A stretch of 64,000 nucleotides of DNA from Armigeres subalbatus (GCF_024139115.2 NC_085140.1:464163506-464227505), one strand, 5' to 3'. Positions 49,385-60,300 are shown, counted from the stretch's first letter. A program made the numbers and translations. The notes: a model not told the origin generated them from the letters alone.

Positions 49385-50135
49385 AGGACATCAAACAAAG
49401 GTGGAGCACATCAACGCATTGGATATCGACCTGAACTACTGAAATTTGTGGGAAGCTACGGATTGAGAGTGTTTATGAAGAATGAGTTGCTGCACAGGTT
49501 TATTGGGTTCACGGGAGACGAACAGATAATTGCGGACTTTGTTAAGAATGTCAGAATTTCCGATTGAACATGCTGGAGAAGGAACTGCCAACGCGAGGCT
49601 GGAATTGGGGAACGATTCACTTCAAGGGCAGTGTGCTGTCATTCGATGTGGAAAGCAGAACCAACATTGAGATTCCGCTGAGCCACGTTTCGAAGTGCAA
49701 CAATGGCAAGAACGAAGTGACCGTGGAGTTCTATCGGAACGATGATGCACCGGTCAGCCTAATGGAGATGCGCTTCCACATTCCTATGACGGAGTCGGCT
49801 GAAACGGATCCGGTCGAGGTATCCCCGGACCAGGTCATGAAGCAAGCTTCGGTCATTTCCGCCACTTGCGATGCCATTGCTATCTTCCGGGAGATTCATT
49901 GTCTTACGCCGGGTGGTCGCTACGACATTAGGGTGTTGCAGTTTCTTCCAGCTGCACGGTAAAACACACGATTTCAAAATTCCCACGTCACCGGTGTTGC
50001 GGTTGTTCCTGCTTCCGCACAAGGATAATCGACAGATGTTCTTTGTCATTTCGTTGGACCCACCGATCAAGCAAGGTCAAACTCGGTACCACTTTCTGGT
50101 TGCGCTGTTCCAGACAATCAGTCCACCTTCCATGG
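49385..50135 (+). pseudogene. Ssrp: SSRP1 (FACT complex subunit) processed pseudogene fragment
   Basis: Three successive frames together match the PH-like and middle domains of SSRP1, the FACT histone-chaperone subunit. VEHINALDID leads into KFVGSYGLRVFMKN; after a shift near 49565 comes LEKELPTRGWNWGT, then CNNGKNEVTVEFYRNDDAPV and [17 protein letters not shown]; after another shift near 49945 comes [24 protein letters not shown] and [17 protein letters not shown]. Homology fades after about 50130. The acidic region and HMG box are absent. No introns interrupt it, and it has at least three frameshifts, so it is a retrocopied, 5'- and 3'-truncated pseudogene. An AATAAA lies at about 50241. 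Confidence 0.9.
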
Positions 50136-50302
50136 AACCGGAGTACCGGAACTGGATAACCGATTTGATTGGACATGATGCAGCGATTCCCAGATGCGAG
50201 CGCTCACAATTCTCGATATATATGTATATTATTATTTCTAAAATAAATGTAAAGAGAAAAAATGAAATTTTTCAACTATATTTTTGTATGTATGTATTTT
50301 AA

Positions 50303-50782
50303 ATATGTTTTTTACAAATTCGAAATGTAATATAAACATTTATAAAAAATAAAAAGAAGAATCGAGGATCCGTATCTCCATAATGTCTAGTAAAAATCTA
50401 AGAGAACTGTGGTACCCATGTCTTTAGATTTCTCTGCGTTATCTAAGAGAACTGATATGTCAAATCCCTTTCGGTTCAAACGGTTTACTCGTCTAAAATT
50501 TGAAGTAGACACCGGTTTAAACGGTTGTTGCATTTGAGGCGGATTTGAGGTGTGACAGGTTCTAGACATCGAAGAAAAATATCTAGGAGACTCAACATTT
50601 TGTCTCAGAGATATCGCGGAGATGTCTAGAACAAATTTCCGAGCGGGGTTTTACCCTACATTTGTTGCATGGCCGATACCTCGAATTACTCACCACTATA
50701 GACACTATAGATTCCATAGACGAGCTGAGGCGAAGGCGAGTGTAGCCAAACGAACTGTCAGTTACCCAAGTAACCATGAAGC
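50303..50782. repeat. TGTCTAGA-containing repeat remnants and left part of a CCCAAGTAAC MITE
   Basis: GGTTCTAGACATC (about 50559) and GATGTCTAGAAC (about 50621) are inverted around about 50 bp, with further TGTCTAG motifs at about 50385, suggesting a small MITE. CCCAAGTAACCATGAAGCTA at 50765 repeats the left end of the 45529 element. Confidence 0.4.
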
Positions 50783-51014
50783 TATCCAGCTTTCCACGCT
50801 CGGTAATGGCGGCTTGTCGATGTGCAAAAATCAATCGGTCACTGTACTTTTTGACACTAGCTGGAGGAAAACTCACTGGCGAAAAGGCCTTTTTCCCCTT
50901 CCCCTCACCCAGGAATGCCAGTGAGCTTTCCTCCAGCTAGTGTCAAACAGTACAGTGACGGATGGATTTTTACACACCGACAAGCCGCCATTACCGAGCG
51001 TGGAAAGCTGGATA
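50783..51014. mobile_element. Long-hairpin element inserted in a CCCAAGTAAC MITE
   Basis: Two arms of about 95 bp (starting TATCCAGCTTTCCACGCTCG and ending with its inverse) flank a 35-bp pyrimidine-rich loop. Arms share GGTAATGGCGGCTTGTCG, CACTGTAC and GACACTAGCTGGAGGAAA. The site relates to GAAGCTATATATGC at 45545, so the insertion may have used a TA target. Arms are about 90 percent complementary. Confidence 0.8.
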
Positions 51015-51425
51015 TACAAGGGGTGGGACGCTGAGCACAATGTGCCTAGCACACTTTTTTACCATACATTGGAACACTGTTCGCTAACAATGAACAATCA
51101 ATTCACAATTTGTGGCACACTTTGGCACACTTTAGACATTGACATTTGCAGAATGTCAGAAATCGGCAACCTTGCCAACTGTTGTCATTCTTTTCCCGCT
51201 TTTCCCAAACATGCAAAGTAAACACCGTTGATAAAATATTTTTGTTTCTGGACTGGACAGCTTTGTTATTTTATTGCGAATCGTTTGTTTTTAAGCAAAC
51301 AGGGATGCAAGTGTCAATTTATTTAGACTAACTTACGTAAATTAAAACCAGATATCGAAACACAGAAACTATGAATAAGGATCTACTTGTTGGTGGTTTA
51401 AGTTTGCATGGGTCTGAGGATTCGA
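51015..51425. other. Spacer, nothing recognised
   Basis: Contains tandem GGCACACTTTGGCACACTTT at about 51113. No gene recognised. Confidence 0.5.
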
Positions 51426-51434
51426 TGGGGTGAT

Positions 51435-51810
51435 GGAACGTACACACGGTCAAGCAGTTCGACCAACATTGACTCCACCTCCCGTTTATTCAAACATTCA
51501 TCAATTTTTATCAACACCGACACGAACAATCAATTTATTCGACCAACAATATCACACACGAACGACCGAAGCACCATCTCGAGCACCAACCATCAAAAAA
51601 TATATGGGGGTTTGTGCAACTTCACTACAAATGCTCAAACATGTTCGGCGAACATTGACTCCACCCCCGACAACTCAAACCAAAATCAAACCGTTTTAAT
51701 TTTTTCCAACCGAGCCGCCAACTGTCAAATGGTTGTTCGAACAACTTCACACACGTTCCAACAAAGCAGCAACCGAAGCGTTTTCTTGGGAGTGGAGTCA
51801 ATGTTTGTTA
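51435..51810. mobile_element. MITE-like element with ATTGACTCCAC inverted repeats
   Basis: GGAACGTACACACGG and AACATTGACTCCACC on the left are mirrored by GGAGTCAATGTT and CACACACGTTCC on the right. A third, direct copy of AACATTGACTCCACC lies at 51651. CAAACATT and TTCGACC motifs recur. Frames across it (51408-51842) are low-complexity Asn/Thr/Ser-rich and not genes. Confidence 0.45.
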
Positions 51811-52191
51811 AAAACGCGACTATCAGGAGCGTACGCTCATAGTGTAATCAATTAATATGATTAGCGATAGATTTCAATATCGAAATCTAATTTTGCATTT
51901 ATTAATTAACAGCCGTTAGAATTCATTGAACCCTCAGAAACAGAAAATAAACTCCCTCACCCCGGGGAACATAGGCAACAGATACCTGAAAGTGAAAACT
52001 GTCATAAACAATCACCCGCACAGCATAACAGTACCACGCACGCAGGGCTAGATACGAACGATGCGAGAGTAGCTAGAAGAAATAAATTTACGACCATCCA
52101 GCTCTCGCTGCATACGATCACGACGAGCGCTAGCCAGGGCAGAAAATGTAAACATTAGAAAAAGGATCACGTAGACGCCGATGCGCAGGCA

Positions 52192-52420
52192 CGATCATAG
52201 AAGAGCTACAACATAGAATGTTTACGTAACAGATAGGGCGCATATGTATTTCCCTACAGCGCCGATCACCGCTCGTGTGAGATAAGCATTAGGGAAACAA
52301 CCCCCGTACAGGCGCGGTCGTAAAAGGGCTGCAACATAGAATGTTTATGTAACAGATAGGCAGCATAGAATTTCCTTACAGCACCGATCGTCGCCTGGGT
52401 GAGATAAGTGCACCAGGCAT
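52192..52420 (+). repeat. Diverged tandem duplication of about 122 bp in U3
   Basis: AACATAGAATGTTTACGTAA (52211) recurs at 52333 as AACATAGAATGTTTATGTAA. Each is followed by CAGATAGG, then ACAGC(G/A)CCGATC and GTGAGATAAG. Repeated U3 blocks are often enhancers; function here is inferred only from position. Confidence 0.75.
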
Positions 52421-52643
52421 ATGGCACCACAGCGGTAGGAATAGGACTTAGAAGGGGCACATGTAGGCACCGATGCATTAGACATCCGGTCGTAAAATTG
52501 AGAATTTTCGTCTCTAAGAATTGAATGATTGTAACGACGGCAATGCAAGCCGCCGAGAAACGAAACCCTACGTGGGAATCCTAGAAGGCATCCTTTCTCT
52601 TTTACTCTTTAGGCTTAAGTTAAATTGTTAATCCAAAATCATG

Positions 52644-52651
52644 TATAAAAG
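52644..52651 (+). promoter_or_regulatory. TATA box of the retroelement
   Basis: TATAAAAG preceded by ATG. A TTGAGTATTG about 33 bp downstream (52675) could be the start region. It lies downstream of the U3 duplication and about 100 bp upstream of the first hairpin. Confidence 0.5.
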
Positions 52652-52752
52652 AACCTTCCCGAAATACAAGAATTTGAGTATTGTTTTAACCACGGAACGG
52701 ATCGGACCCTTTTCTTTTCGAGAACACTCCTTTGGTAAGTTAACATTTCGAG

Positions 52753-53340
52753 GTCTCCACTGCCAAGTACTGGACTGTACAGCTTGGTCGTCTGGAGACT
52801 TAGAAAAGTTTAACTGGTAAAACACTTGGCGAAATCTTCACTTGCCAATGCTTCCCACCGTCAGGTACTGGACTGTACAGCCTGCCGGTCTGGAAGCAGA
52901 ACACAAGTGTTGAGTTCTCGTAAGAGCCAAGTCATCTCAGACGTCAATTTCCCACCACCAGGTACTGGACTGTACAGCCTGGTCGTCTGGAAATTTGACT
53001 AAGTGCATGACTTAGCTTGTAGATCTCCAACTAGCCTATGATTCCTACTATCAGGTACTGGACTGTACAGCCTGCCAGTCTGGAATCAGAAAACTAGTGT
53101 CAGATCTCGACGAAGCCAACAGTTACCACAAACATTGGATTTCCCACTGCCAGGTACTGGACTGTACAGCCTGGCCGTCTGGAATTCCGATCAAGTGTGT
53201 AGCTTGACTCCCCCTTACAAGCAAACAGCGTCTTGAGCCGTCAACTCGACGGAACAAGACCCTGTTAGAAGAAGCGAAGGGCGCTGCTTAGACTTTCCAC
53301 TGTCAGGTACTGGAATGTACAGCCTGACCGTCTGAAAGTC
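52753..53340 (+). ncRNA. Array of six covarying RNA-type hairpins in R/U5 or leader
   Basis: Six 47-52-nt hairpins lie at 52753-52799, 52849-52898, 52946-52995, 53039-53088, 53137-53188 and 53291-53340. Each has a conserved apical segment TACTGGACTGTACAG (copy 6 has TGGAATG). An inner stem is CCAAG/CTTGG in copy 1, CCAGG/CCTGG in copies 3 and 5, and CAGG/CCTG in the others. The outer stems differ in sequence but keep pairing: GTCTCCA/TGGAGAC, TGCTTCC/GGAAGCA, AATTTCC/GGAAATT, TGATTCC/GGAATCA, GGATTTCC/GGAATTCC (one mismatch) and GACTTTC/GAAAGTC. Spacers are unrelated or only loosely similar. The apical segment contains the self-complementary CTGTACAG. Position between TATA and primer-binding site suggests an RNA role such as dimerisation or packaging. 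Confidence 0.8.
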
Positions 53341-53436
53341 GACAGCACACCACCCGTAGCTTACGTTCGTGATTTGGCCGTCCGAACCGCGATCTGGACT
53401 TCGCGCAGCTACGCGGATTTGGACCCCAAATTAACA

Positions 53437-53454
53437 TGGTGGCTCCAGAGAGGA
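53437..53454 (+). promoter_or_regulatory. Putative primer-binding site
   Basis: TGGTGGCTCCAGAGAGGA directly follows ...TTAACA. A TGG start complementary to a tRNA CCA end is expected right after a 5' LTR. The tRNA was not identified, and confirmation needs the 3' LTR. Confidence 0.4.
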
Positions 53455-53889
53455 AGTTACAAAAACCGCGTTCGTGTCGACGTAACTTCACGCGATCGTA
53501 CTCGCAGGGCGTAATCGTCGCCTAAAGAACGGTTAACGGCAGTCTTCAAGGTGCAACATGTGTGAGATGTTCACCTAAGTTTGTGCACCCAATCAAACAT
53601 TGCTTGCTATGTTCGAACTTGCACATAGCAATCTGAACACGAGCCTGAACTCCGATACACCCAGGCGCAATGTACAATGTTCAAACATCGAGTTTAAACT
53701 TGGGTTCAAACATGTGCGCTTGCACACGAGAATGCTACGCTTGGGCAAATGAACGGGTTGCTAGGGAAACTATTGTTGATTCTCCACGTTTCCCAGCTTT
53801 GTTATTCATATCTCGAATAAGAGAATTCAATGAAGGTATGATTGAAAAATTGAAACATGTTGTGCACATCTTTCGCACTTGCATAACGA

Positions 53890-53971
53890 AGCGTTTACAG
53901 AGGTGAGGTCTTGATTCAGGCCTTTCATTCAGGACGTCTTAGGTTCGAATCTGCTCTGAGTGGAGCTTTTT
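53890..53971 (+). mobile_element. tRNA-like fragment with B box
   Basis: AGGTTCGAATCT (53941-53952) is a good pol III B box, followed by TTTTT at 53967. An A box is unclear (GGTGAGGTCTTGATTC). Possibly a SINE head. Confidence 0.3.
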
Positions 53972-54928
53972 GTTCGATTTTCGAGGTTCTGAAAGCAATT
54001 CTTCTTAGGATTTCGGGATTTTGCAACCATCAAAAAACTGATTAGTTCATATTTCTAAAATTTTGGGATAAGATTTTTCTGACACGTTTATATGGGGATA
54101 ATTCATTCTACTTACTTTGCAGTAGGTAGTACTTGATAAATATACCGAGAATCTGAAGCGAAGTTCTGGGTTGCATAGATATTTCTTTATTCCAGGGAGA
54201 GGGTTTTCGACCTGTTTGAAGAACCTTATGATCAACGGGGCTTTAATTCCAGTTTTGTAATTTTTTAGATTGTCATAATTGGAGATTTTATCTTTTATGA
54301 GAGCCATGTAGTTTATAAGACTTTTATGTTTAAGGATTTGTGGGCTCATTTCTGACCTGGAGCTCCATCGTTTGTGAATTTTCTCTGTATTGCATAATGT
54401 CATCGGCGTATTATTTATACATAGCAATATAGAATACATTATGAACAGACCCCCTACTATCTTTTTAAATTTCTATCAATTTGAATTTTTGGTTAACAAC
54501 CTCCCTCCCCCACTAAAAGTGTGTCTTAGAACTTTTTGGAATCAACATCTATATTTTATTCATGATATGCAAATCTCATCGTATCTAACAGAACAAAATG
54601 CATGCTTGCATATGTAACGGATATAAAATAATTAGGGCTACATTTTAGACAGACGAACAGAGACTTATGTATTTTACCTCGTTTAGAACATAAACGCAAG
54701 GACACTTTAAATAATCATTACATTGGAGGCTGCCGGTTGTCTTACCGGGAAAATGCACATAATATTCAGTTGTTATGAACATTAAGAATAATATCTGAAG
54801 ATTGTATGCAAAATGTTGAGTAAACAAATTGTTGTGATATTGAGATATCTGTGCAACTAAGTGCAAACTACCTGACAAGGGCTGAAAAGTGGCATTTATA
54901 AAACTAAAACTATTCATGTGCCATTCCT

Positions 54929-55008
54929 AAAAAAATCCAAAGACAAGGATTCAAACACTAGTGCCCTGAGTGAACGCCAAACGAGTTACCACTAGGCCAT
55001 CACCGCTA
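54929..55008 (-). mobile_element. tRNA-derived SINE head or decayed tRNA
   Basis: On the minus strand a perfect A box TGGCCTAGTGG (54989-54999) is followed by a B-box-like TGTTTGAATCC (54947-54957) and a run of seven T (54929-54935) that could end pol III transcription. The D-arm resembles Asp/Glu/Gly tRNAs, but no acceptor stem forms. Confidence 0.5.
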
Positions 55009-55092
55009 CTGAAGAAGAGAAACTACTTGACCAATATGAACAGATGAACAGCATGCTGTGTGTAAACTGATGTTTAAATTTCCATGTTCAAA

Positions 55093-55511
55093 CCCGAATA
55101 AAAAAGTCCAATAGAGTTGCAATAGAAATTATTGTAACAATACAATAAATTAAATTGTAATTACAATAAACTCTATTGTTGCTGACAATAGAATAACAAT
55201 TAAGAATATTGTTTTCCACCATAAATCCTATTGTAAATGGCAGTTTTACAATAGAAAATAGGGGTTGTTAGTTACCGTAACAATAAAAAAATCGTTTTTT
55301 TCTCAAACAATTTTTTTACATTACAATAGAATTTATTGTAATTCTATTGTCAACATTTTTCTGTCAATAGATTTTATTGTACGTTTATTGGAACAACAAT
55401 AAGGCAATTTAATTGGTACAATAGAAGAACAATATAATTGAATGTTCATCAATAAAATGTATTGTAATTTTATGATATTCTAATGTAACTCTATTGTAGT
55501 TTCTATTCGGG
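55093..55511. mobile_element. CAATAG-rich MITE
   Basis: Ends CCCGAATA and TATTCGGG are inverted, and the next bases (CAATAGAGTT on the left, its complement on the right) extend the symmetry. The 419-bp interior is full of ATTGTAATTCTATTGT-type inverted motifs and has no ORF. Confidence 0.75.
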
Positions 55512-55896
55512 AACCCGTGTGTTTGAACTTGGGCGCACACTCGTGTTCAAACCGGGTGCGATTTTGGTTCGGTTTATGATGAACTCGGTTTGGATCTAGT
55601 ATGCATGTTTGAGTGCGAACTTGCACACGGGAAAACTGCACTTGTTTAAACGCGGTTCATGTTTTCGTGAAGACTGGTTAACGGTCGAACTAAGTGACAA
55701 GTGAATAGTGAAAAAACAGCACGCCTACTGTGAAGAAACTCCAAATTGCTAGGACTTGAAAAAATCTCCGGATTTTGAGCCGTAATCAGGAAAGCTCTAT
55801 TTTTGTCGGAATCGCAGGGACCCCTATGTATTACTGAAGAAATAGTGTGTGTATCGTGTGTGAATAGAATCGCAAGCTCTAAGTGTTTTTTCGATA

Positions 55897-56139
55897 ATGT
55901 CAAATCTTGAAAGAGAGATTGACGAGCTTGTCGATTACTTCAACGAACTAGAAGTTCAGGTACAACGAGCTAGGCAGGGAAGAAGTTTCCAGAGGTGGAG
56001 GAAATCACAACTCCCCAAGAATAGAGTGTGTGAAACGAAGGAAGTTGAAGTAGTTCTTTGGCCAAACACACCCAAAGAGAGAGTTGTAATTCAGAAAATT
56101 ACAAAATACGTTCACAGCACATACCCGAAGAAACCGTGA
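55897..56139 (+). CDS. 80-codon leader ORF of the retroelement, unknown function
   Basis: The ATG has A at -3. The first 25 residues have coiled-coil-like hydrophobic spacing (LEREIDELVDYFNELEVQVQ) and the C-terminal half is basic. It ends about 1.2 kb before the main ORF and before the 143-bp repeats, in a different frame, with no overlap. It could be an accessory protein or a regulatory upstream ORF. No family is recognised. Its codon and base use resemble the main ORF more than the AT-rich insertions before it. Confidence 0.4.
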   Translation: MSNLEREIDELVDYFNELEVQVQRARQGRSFQRWRKSQLPKNRVCETKEVEVVLWPNTPKERVVIQKITKYVHSTYPKKP

Positions 56140-56449
56140 GCAAACGGTCAATAGTGCTATAGTGCTTGGGAACAGTAGCTAGACAATTCTCACTTCTGAG
56201 ACAGTATTAGTGAAGTGAAAACAAGTGTAAGCCAACTGGAATACTTGATTACTTGCGGCATTTTCGAGGTAACATCCCTAGAGGTTGAAGGCACGTCAGC
56301 GATTTGGTAAGTCGAAAATTTCATTCACTTTGTCATACTTGCTATTTATTTTCGGCCGTGATCAAGTGTTACGATACGAAAGTACGATCTCGCAGGGACG
56401 TACTGTATCAAGGTATATGAATAAATCTGAGGAACGGGAATTCCCGGAA

Positions 56450-57200
56450 AAAGATTCAACAGTCCATTGGGACGCGAAGTGATCGGAAGGATCACAGTGT
56501 GAATTCTCTGAGGAGGTTCACCAGTCCAGTAGGACACTTTCTCGCCTAATAGAGGTGGGAGTGATCAAAGGATCACAAAGAGAATCTTCGGACAAGATTC
56601 AACAGTCCATTGGGACGCGAAGTGATCGGAAGGATCACAGTGTGAATTCTCTGAGGAGGTTCACCAGTCCAGTAGGACACTTTCTCGCCTAATAGAGGTG
56701 GGAGTGATCAAAGGATCACAAAGAGAATCTTCGGACAAGATTCAACAGTCCATTGGGACGCGAAGTGATCGGAAGGATCACAGTGTGAATTCTCTGAGGA
56801 GGTTCACCAGTCCAGTAGGACACTTTCTCGCCTAATAGAGGTGGGAGTGATCAAAGCATCACAAAGAGAATCTTCGGACAAGATTCAACAGACCATTGGG
56901 ACGCGAAGTGATCGGAAGGATCACAGAGTGAATTCTCGGAGGAGGTTCACCAGTCCAGTAGGACACTTTCTCGCCTAATAGAGGTGGGAGTGATCAAAGC
57001 ATCACAAAGAGAATCTTCGGATAAGATTCAACAGTCCATTGGGACGCGAAGTGATCGGAAGGATCACAGAGTGAATTCTCGGAGGAGGTTCACAAGTCCA
57101 GTAGGACACTTTCTCGCCTAATAGAGGTGGGAGTGATCAACGATCACAAGGGAATCTTCGGAAAAGATTCAACAGTCCATAGGGACATAATCTCTTCTAA
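56450..57200 (+). repeat. Five 143-bp tandem leader repeats
   Basis: The marker CAGTCCATTGGGACG recurs at 56460, 56603, 56746, 56889 and 57032, then at 57173 (141 bp on) as a partial sixth. Each repeat carries two short hairpins, GTGATC-GGAAG-GATCAC (56479-56495 in the first) and GTGATC-AAAG-GATCAC (56561-56576), plus CAGTCCAGTAGGACAC. Copies differ at a few sites. A strong 5' splice donor-like TTGGTAAGT lies upstream at 56305. Function unknown; repeat blocks in retroelement leaders can be insulators or enhancers. Confidence 0.92.
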
Positions 57201-57320
57201 AAGAGGCGTGAGTGGTAGACAGAGTCGCTAAAGACAGCAGTAAAGTGACCAAGGGGTCAGCTAAGGAATATATCCATCACAGGAATTACTTGTGAAGAAC
57301 AACGAAGCTATAGAATCAGA

Positions 57321-60300
57321 ATGTCTAACCCATTCGTAGAAAACAAAAACGGTCATTGCCGTTTGTGTCATGACAGCGATGATAAAGACGAATATATGGT
57401 CGCATGCACAGAATGCGACAGATGGTTCCATCCATCATGTGCTAAGCTGGTTACTAAACCATTACCAGAAGAAACATTCCTCTGCATAAAATGTAAGTCT
57501 ATTGAGAAGGAGTTCAATCGACTGAAACAGGCATCGAAACCCAAACCTACCACCTCAACGGAGGCGTTCTTTGAAAAAATGTTGAGTGGTCAACAAAAAT
57601 CGATGAGCGATATTACCCAAGCATTGGTAGGGCTTGGTGTAAAAAAGGACAACGAAACTAAGGAGGATTGGACGATCTACCTGAAAAGACAGGCGCTATC
57701 ACGATTACCTAGATTTGGAGGAGCTCCGAAGGAATGGCCGAATTTTAAAAGATCCTTCGAAAGAACTACCGAAGAAGGAGAGTTCACCCACCTGGAAAAT
57801 TTACATAGACTCCAACAAGCTCTATACGGTACTGCCGCTAAAAGCGTGCAGCAGCTTATGATGGACTCGGAAAATGTTCCGAAGATTATGTCCAGATTGG
57901 AAGAGTACTATGGAAGATCAGATCAAATTTACAGAGAACTATTGGGCGACCTAAATAAATTGAGAAGAGAGTCTAAAACAATCGTCATCGAAATGGCAGC
58001 CGCCCTAGAAAATCTCGTAAGTATCATAAGGTTGATAGAAAAGGAAGAGTACTTATCGGACCACAGGTTGGTCGAGGAGTTGGTAAAAAAGCTTCCCTAT
58101 AATATCCAGGTTAAAAGGGCAGAGTATTATCTAAATGCTCCGAATCAGCTAGCCTTGCAAACGTTGGACGATTTAGAAGCATGGCTTGTGCCATTCGCTA
58201 GGACAGCAAGGGCAATGATGCTAGTGGCACCGCAACCTCAAAAAATGTCCATAAATCATCATGAGCAAGCAACTAAAGAGGATAAGATTGTTAATTGGGC
58301 ATGTCCAGCTTGCAAGAAAACCGTTCCTCATAAGATTTTTAACTGTACTTCCTTTAAAAAAATGAAGGTAATCGACAGAACATCGGTAGCTCAGAAACTA
58401 CGATTGTGTTTCAGTTGCCTGAAAACCTCAAATCACAACATGTTCAACTGTCCGGATAAGAGAAATTGCAATGTCAAGGGGTGCAAGAAAAGGCACAACA
58501 GATTGTTACATCCCGAAGCAGAACATTCTCGTTTGGATACCCAGGCAATTAACAACCACAACGAAAACACAGGTCCGTCAATGGTTTACTACCAAATCGT
58601 CCCAGTAACTCTGAGAAATAAGGATAAGGTCGTCAATACATACGCGTTTTTAGACCCGGGATCATCGTTATCTTTATTGGAAGCTGAAGTGGCACGGGAA
58701 CTTAATTTGGTGGGAAATTTAAAACCGCTTCAACTTACCTGGACCCAAGACATGGTTTCAGATCATAACGCAAGTAGAAGCGTGCAACTGACCGTTAGGG
58801 GGGCTACGAAAAAGAGTTATATTTTGAAAGACGTCAGAACGATTAAAAACCTTAATCTACCGATGCAATCGATGAACGTCGAGAAGCTATGTCAACGTTA
58901 TTCTCATCTACGCGGGCTTCCTTTACGCGGTTTTGAAAAAATAAGACCAACCTTGATGTTAGGATTAACTCATAATTATCTACTTATAGGTCACGAACAT
59001 CGTTTGGGAAATCCAGGAGAACCGGTCGCTATGAAAACGAAACTTGGATGGTTGGTTTATGGTAAAATAACCGGGAACGACGAAATGAACCACTCCATGA
59101 TAGTACACGAAGAGGATCCTCTTCGTAAGATCATGGAAGACTATTTCTCGGTAGAGAACTTCGGTGTTAAACCCGTGAAGGAACTACCAAGTTCAATCGA
59201 GGAGAAGAGAGCCAATGAGATCATAAAGAGAACCTTAAGATATAACGAAGGAAGGTATGAAATTGGCTTACTATGGAAACAGGACTCTTACGAGTTTCCA
59301 AACAGCATTGATATGGCTAGAAAGAGGTTAATAAATCTAGAGGACAAACTCTTAAGAAATCCACCTCTAAAGAATTGGGCTATTGAAACCATGAAGGACT
59401 ACGTGAACAAGGGCTATGCAAGGAAGTTGAAACCAGCTGAACTGATTGCCGAAAGCAAGTCAACTTACTATTTGCCACACTTCATAGTCATTAATGAGAA
59501 CAGGCATCCACCTAAGCCTAGACTGGTCTTCGACGCAGCCGCCAAGATACAGGGAAAATCTTTTAACTCGGCACTCTTATCTGGACCGGATAGTACAACA
59601 TCACTATTTGGCCTTCTAATAAGATTTCGAGAAGGACGTTACGCGGTCTGCGGAGACATAAAGGAAATGTTTCATCAGGTGAAAATAAGAACTGAAGACC
59701 AAAACGCGCAAAGATTTCTTTGGAGAGATTGCAATAGAAATCAACACTACCCGGATGTATACGTTATGCAAGTAATGACGTTCGGCTCGACCTGTTCACC
59801 ATCATGCGCTCAAGCCGTGAAGAATCATAACGCCGAGCGCTTGAAGGACAAGTACCCATTAGCCCTTCAACCAATAACTAATCAACATTATGTGGATGAT
59901 TACGAGGATAGCTTCAATTCCTTGGAAGACGCCGTAAACACCGTTGACCAGGTAATCAAGGCACACGGTGAAGGTGGATTCTTCATAACCAAATTCTGCA
60001 CGAATAGCAAGGAATTATTGGATACAATTCCGAAAGACAGACGCGATCCCGAATCCATTAAGCTCTTGGAGGATAAGGAAGATGAATCCACCAAGATCCT
60101 CGGCATCTATTGGAATGCCAAAAAGGATAGCATTGGTTATAATGTGAAGCTAGACAGATTACCGAAGGAAGTACGTCTTAAGATGAGACGACCAACGAAA
60201 CGAGAAGTTCTATCCTTCGTAATGAGCGTCTTTGATCCTCTAGGACTGATATCGCACGTCACGATTCACGGCAGAATACTCCTACAAGAACTACATAAGG

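Larger units (their letters stand above)
52010..53436 (+). mobile_element. Putative 5' LTR region of the BEL/Pao element
   Basis: Upstream of a plausible primer-binding site lies a region with promoter and repeat features: a tandem duplication, a TATA box at 52644 and a hairpin array. A candidate left edge is TGTCATAAACAATC at about 52010 and the right edge ATTAACA at 53436, giving TG...CA ends. The 3' LTR is outside the window, so the boundaries are provisional. Confidence 0.4.
53556..55660. mobile_element. Nested non-coding insertions within the element leader
   Basis: About 2.1 kb rich in TTCAAAC/GTTTGAA and CTTGCACAC motifs at both ends (for example 53610 and 55616). It encloses SINE-like pieces and a CAATAG-rich MITE. 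A usual BEL leader is much shorter, so this looks like later insertion, although no single target duplication brackets it. Minus-strand frames (54047-54439 and 54645-54917) have no recognised domain. Confidence 0.45.

Noticed and set aside
51408..51842. 144-codon Asn/Thr-rich ORF
   Set aside because: Lies across a MITE-like element with inverted repeats; low-complexity composition and overlapping frames.
53303..53491. Minus-strand ORF over the last hairpin and primer-binding site
   Set aside because: Antisense of structured non-coding retroelement sequence; no domain.
53525..55690. Inverted GTTAAC...AGTCTTCA pair as ends of one 2.1-kb transposon
   Set aside because: The match is short and gapped and there is no target duplication; coincidence cannot be excluded.
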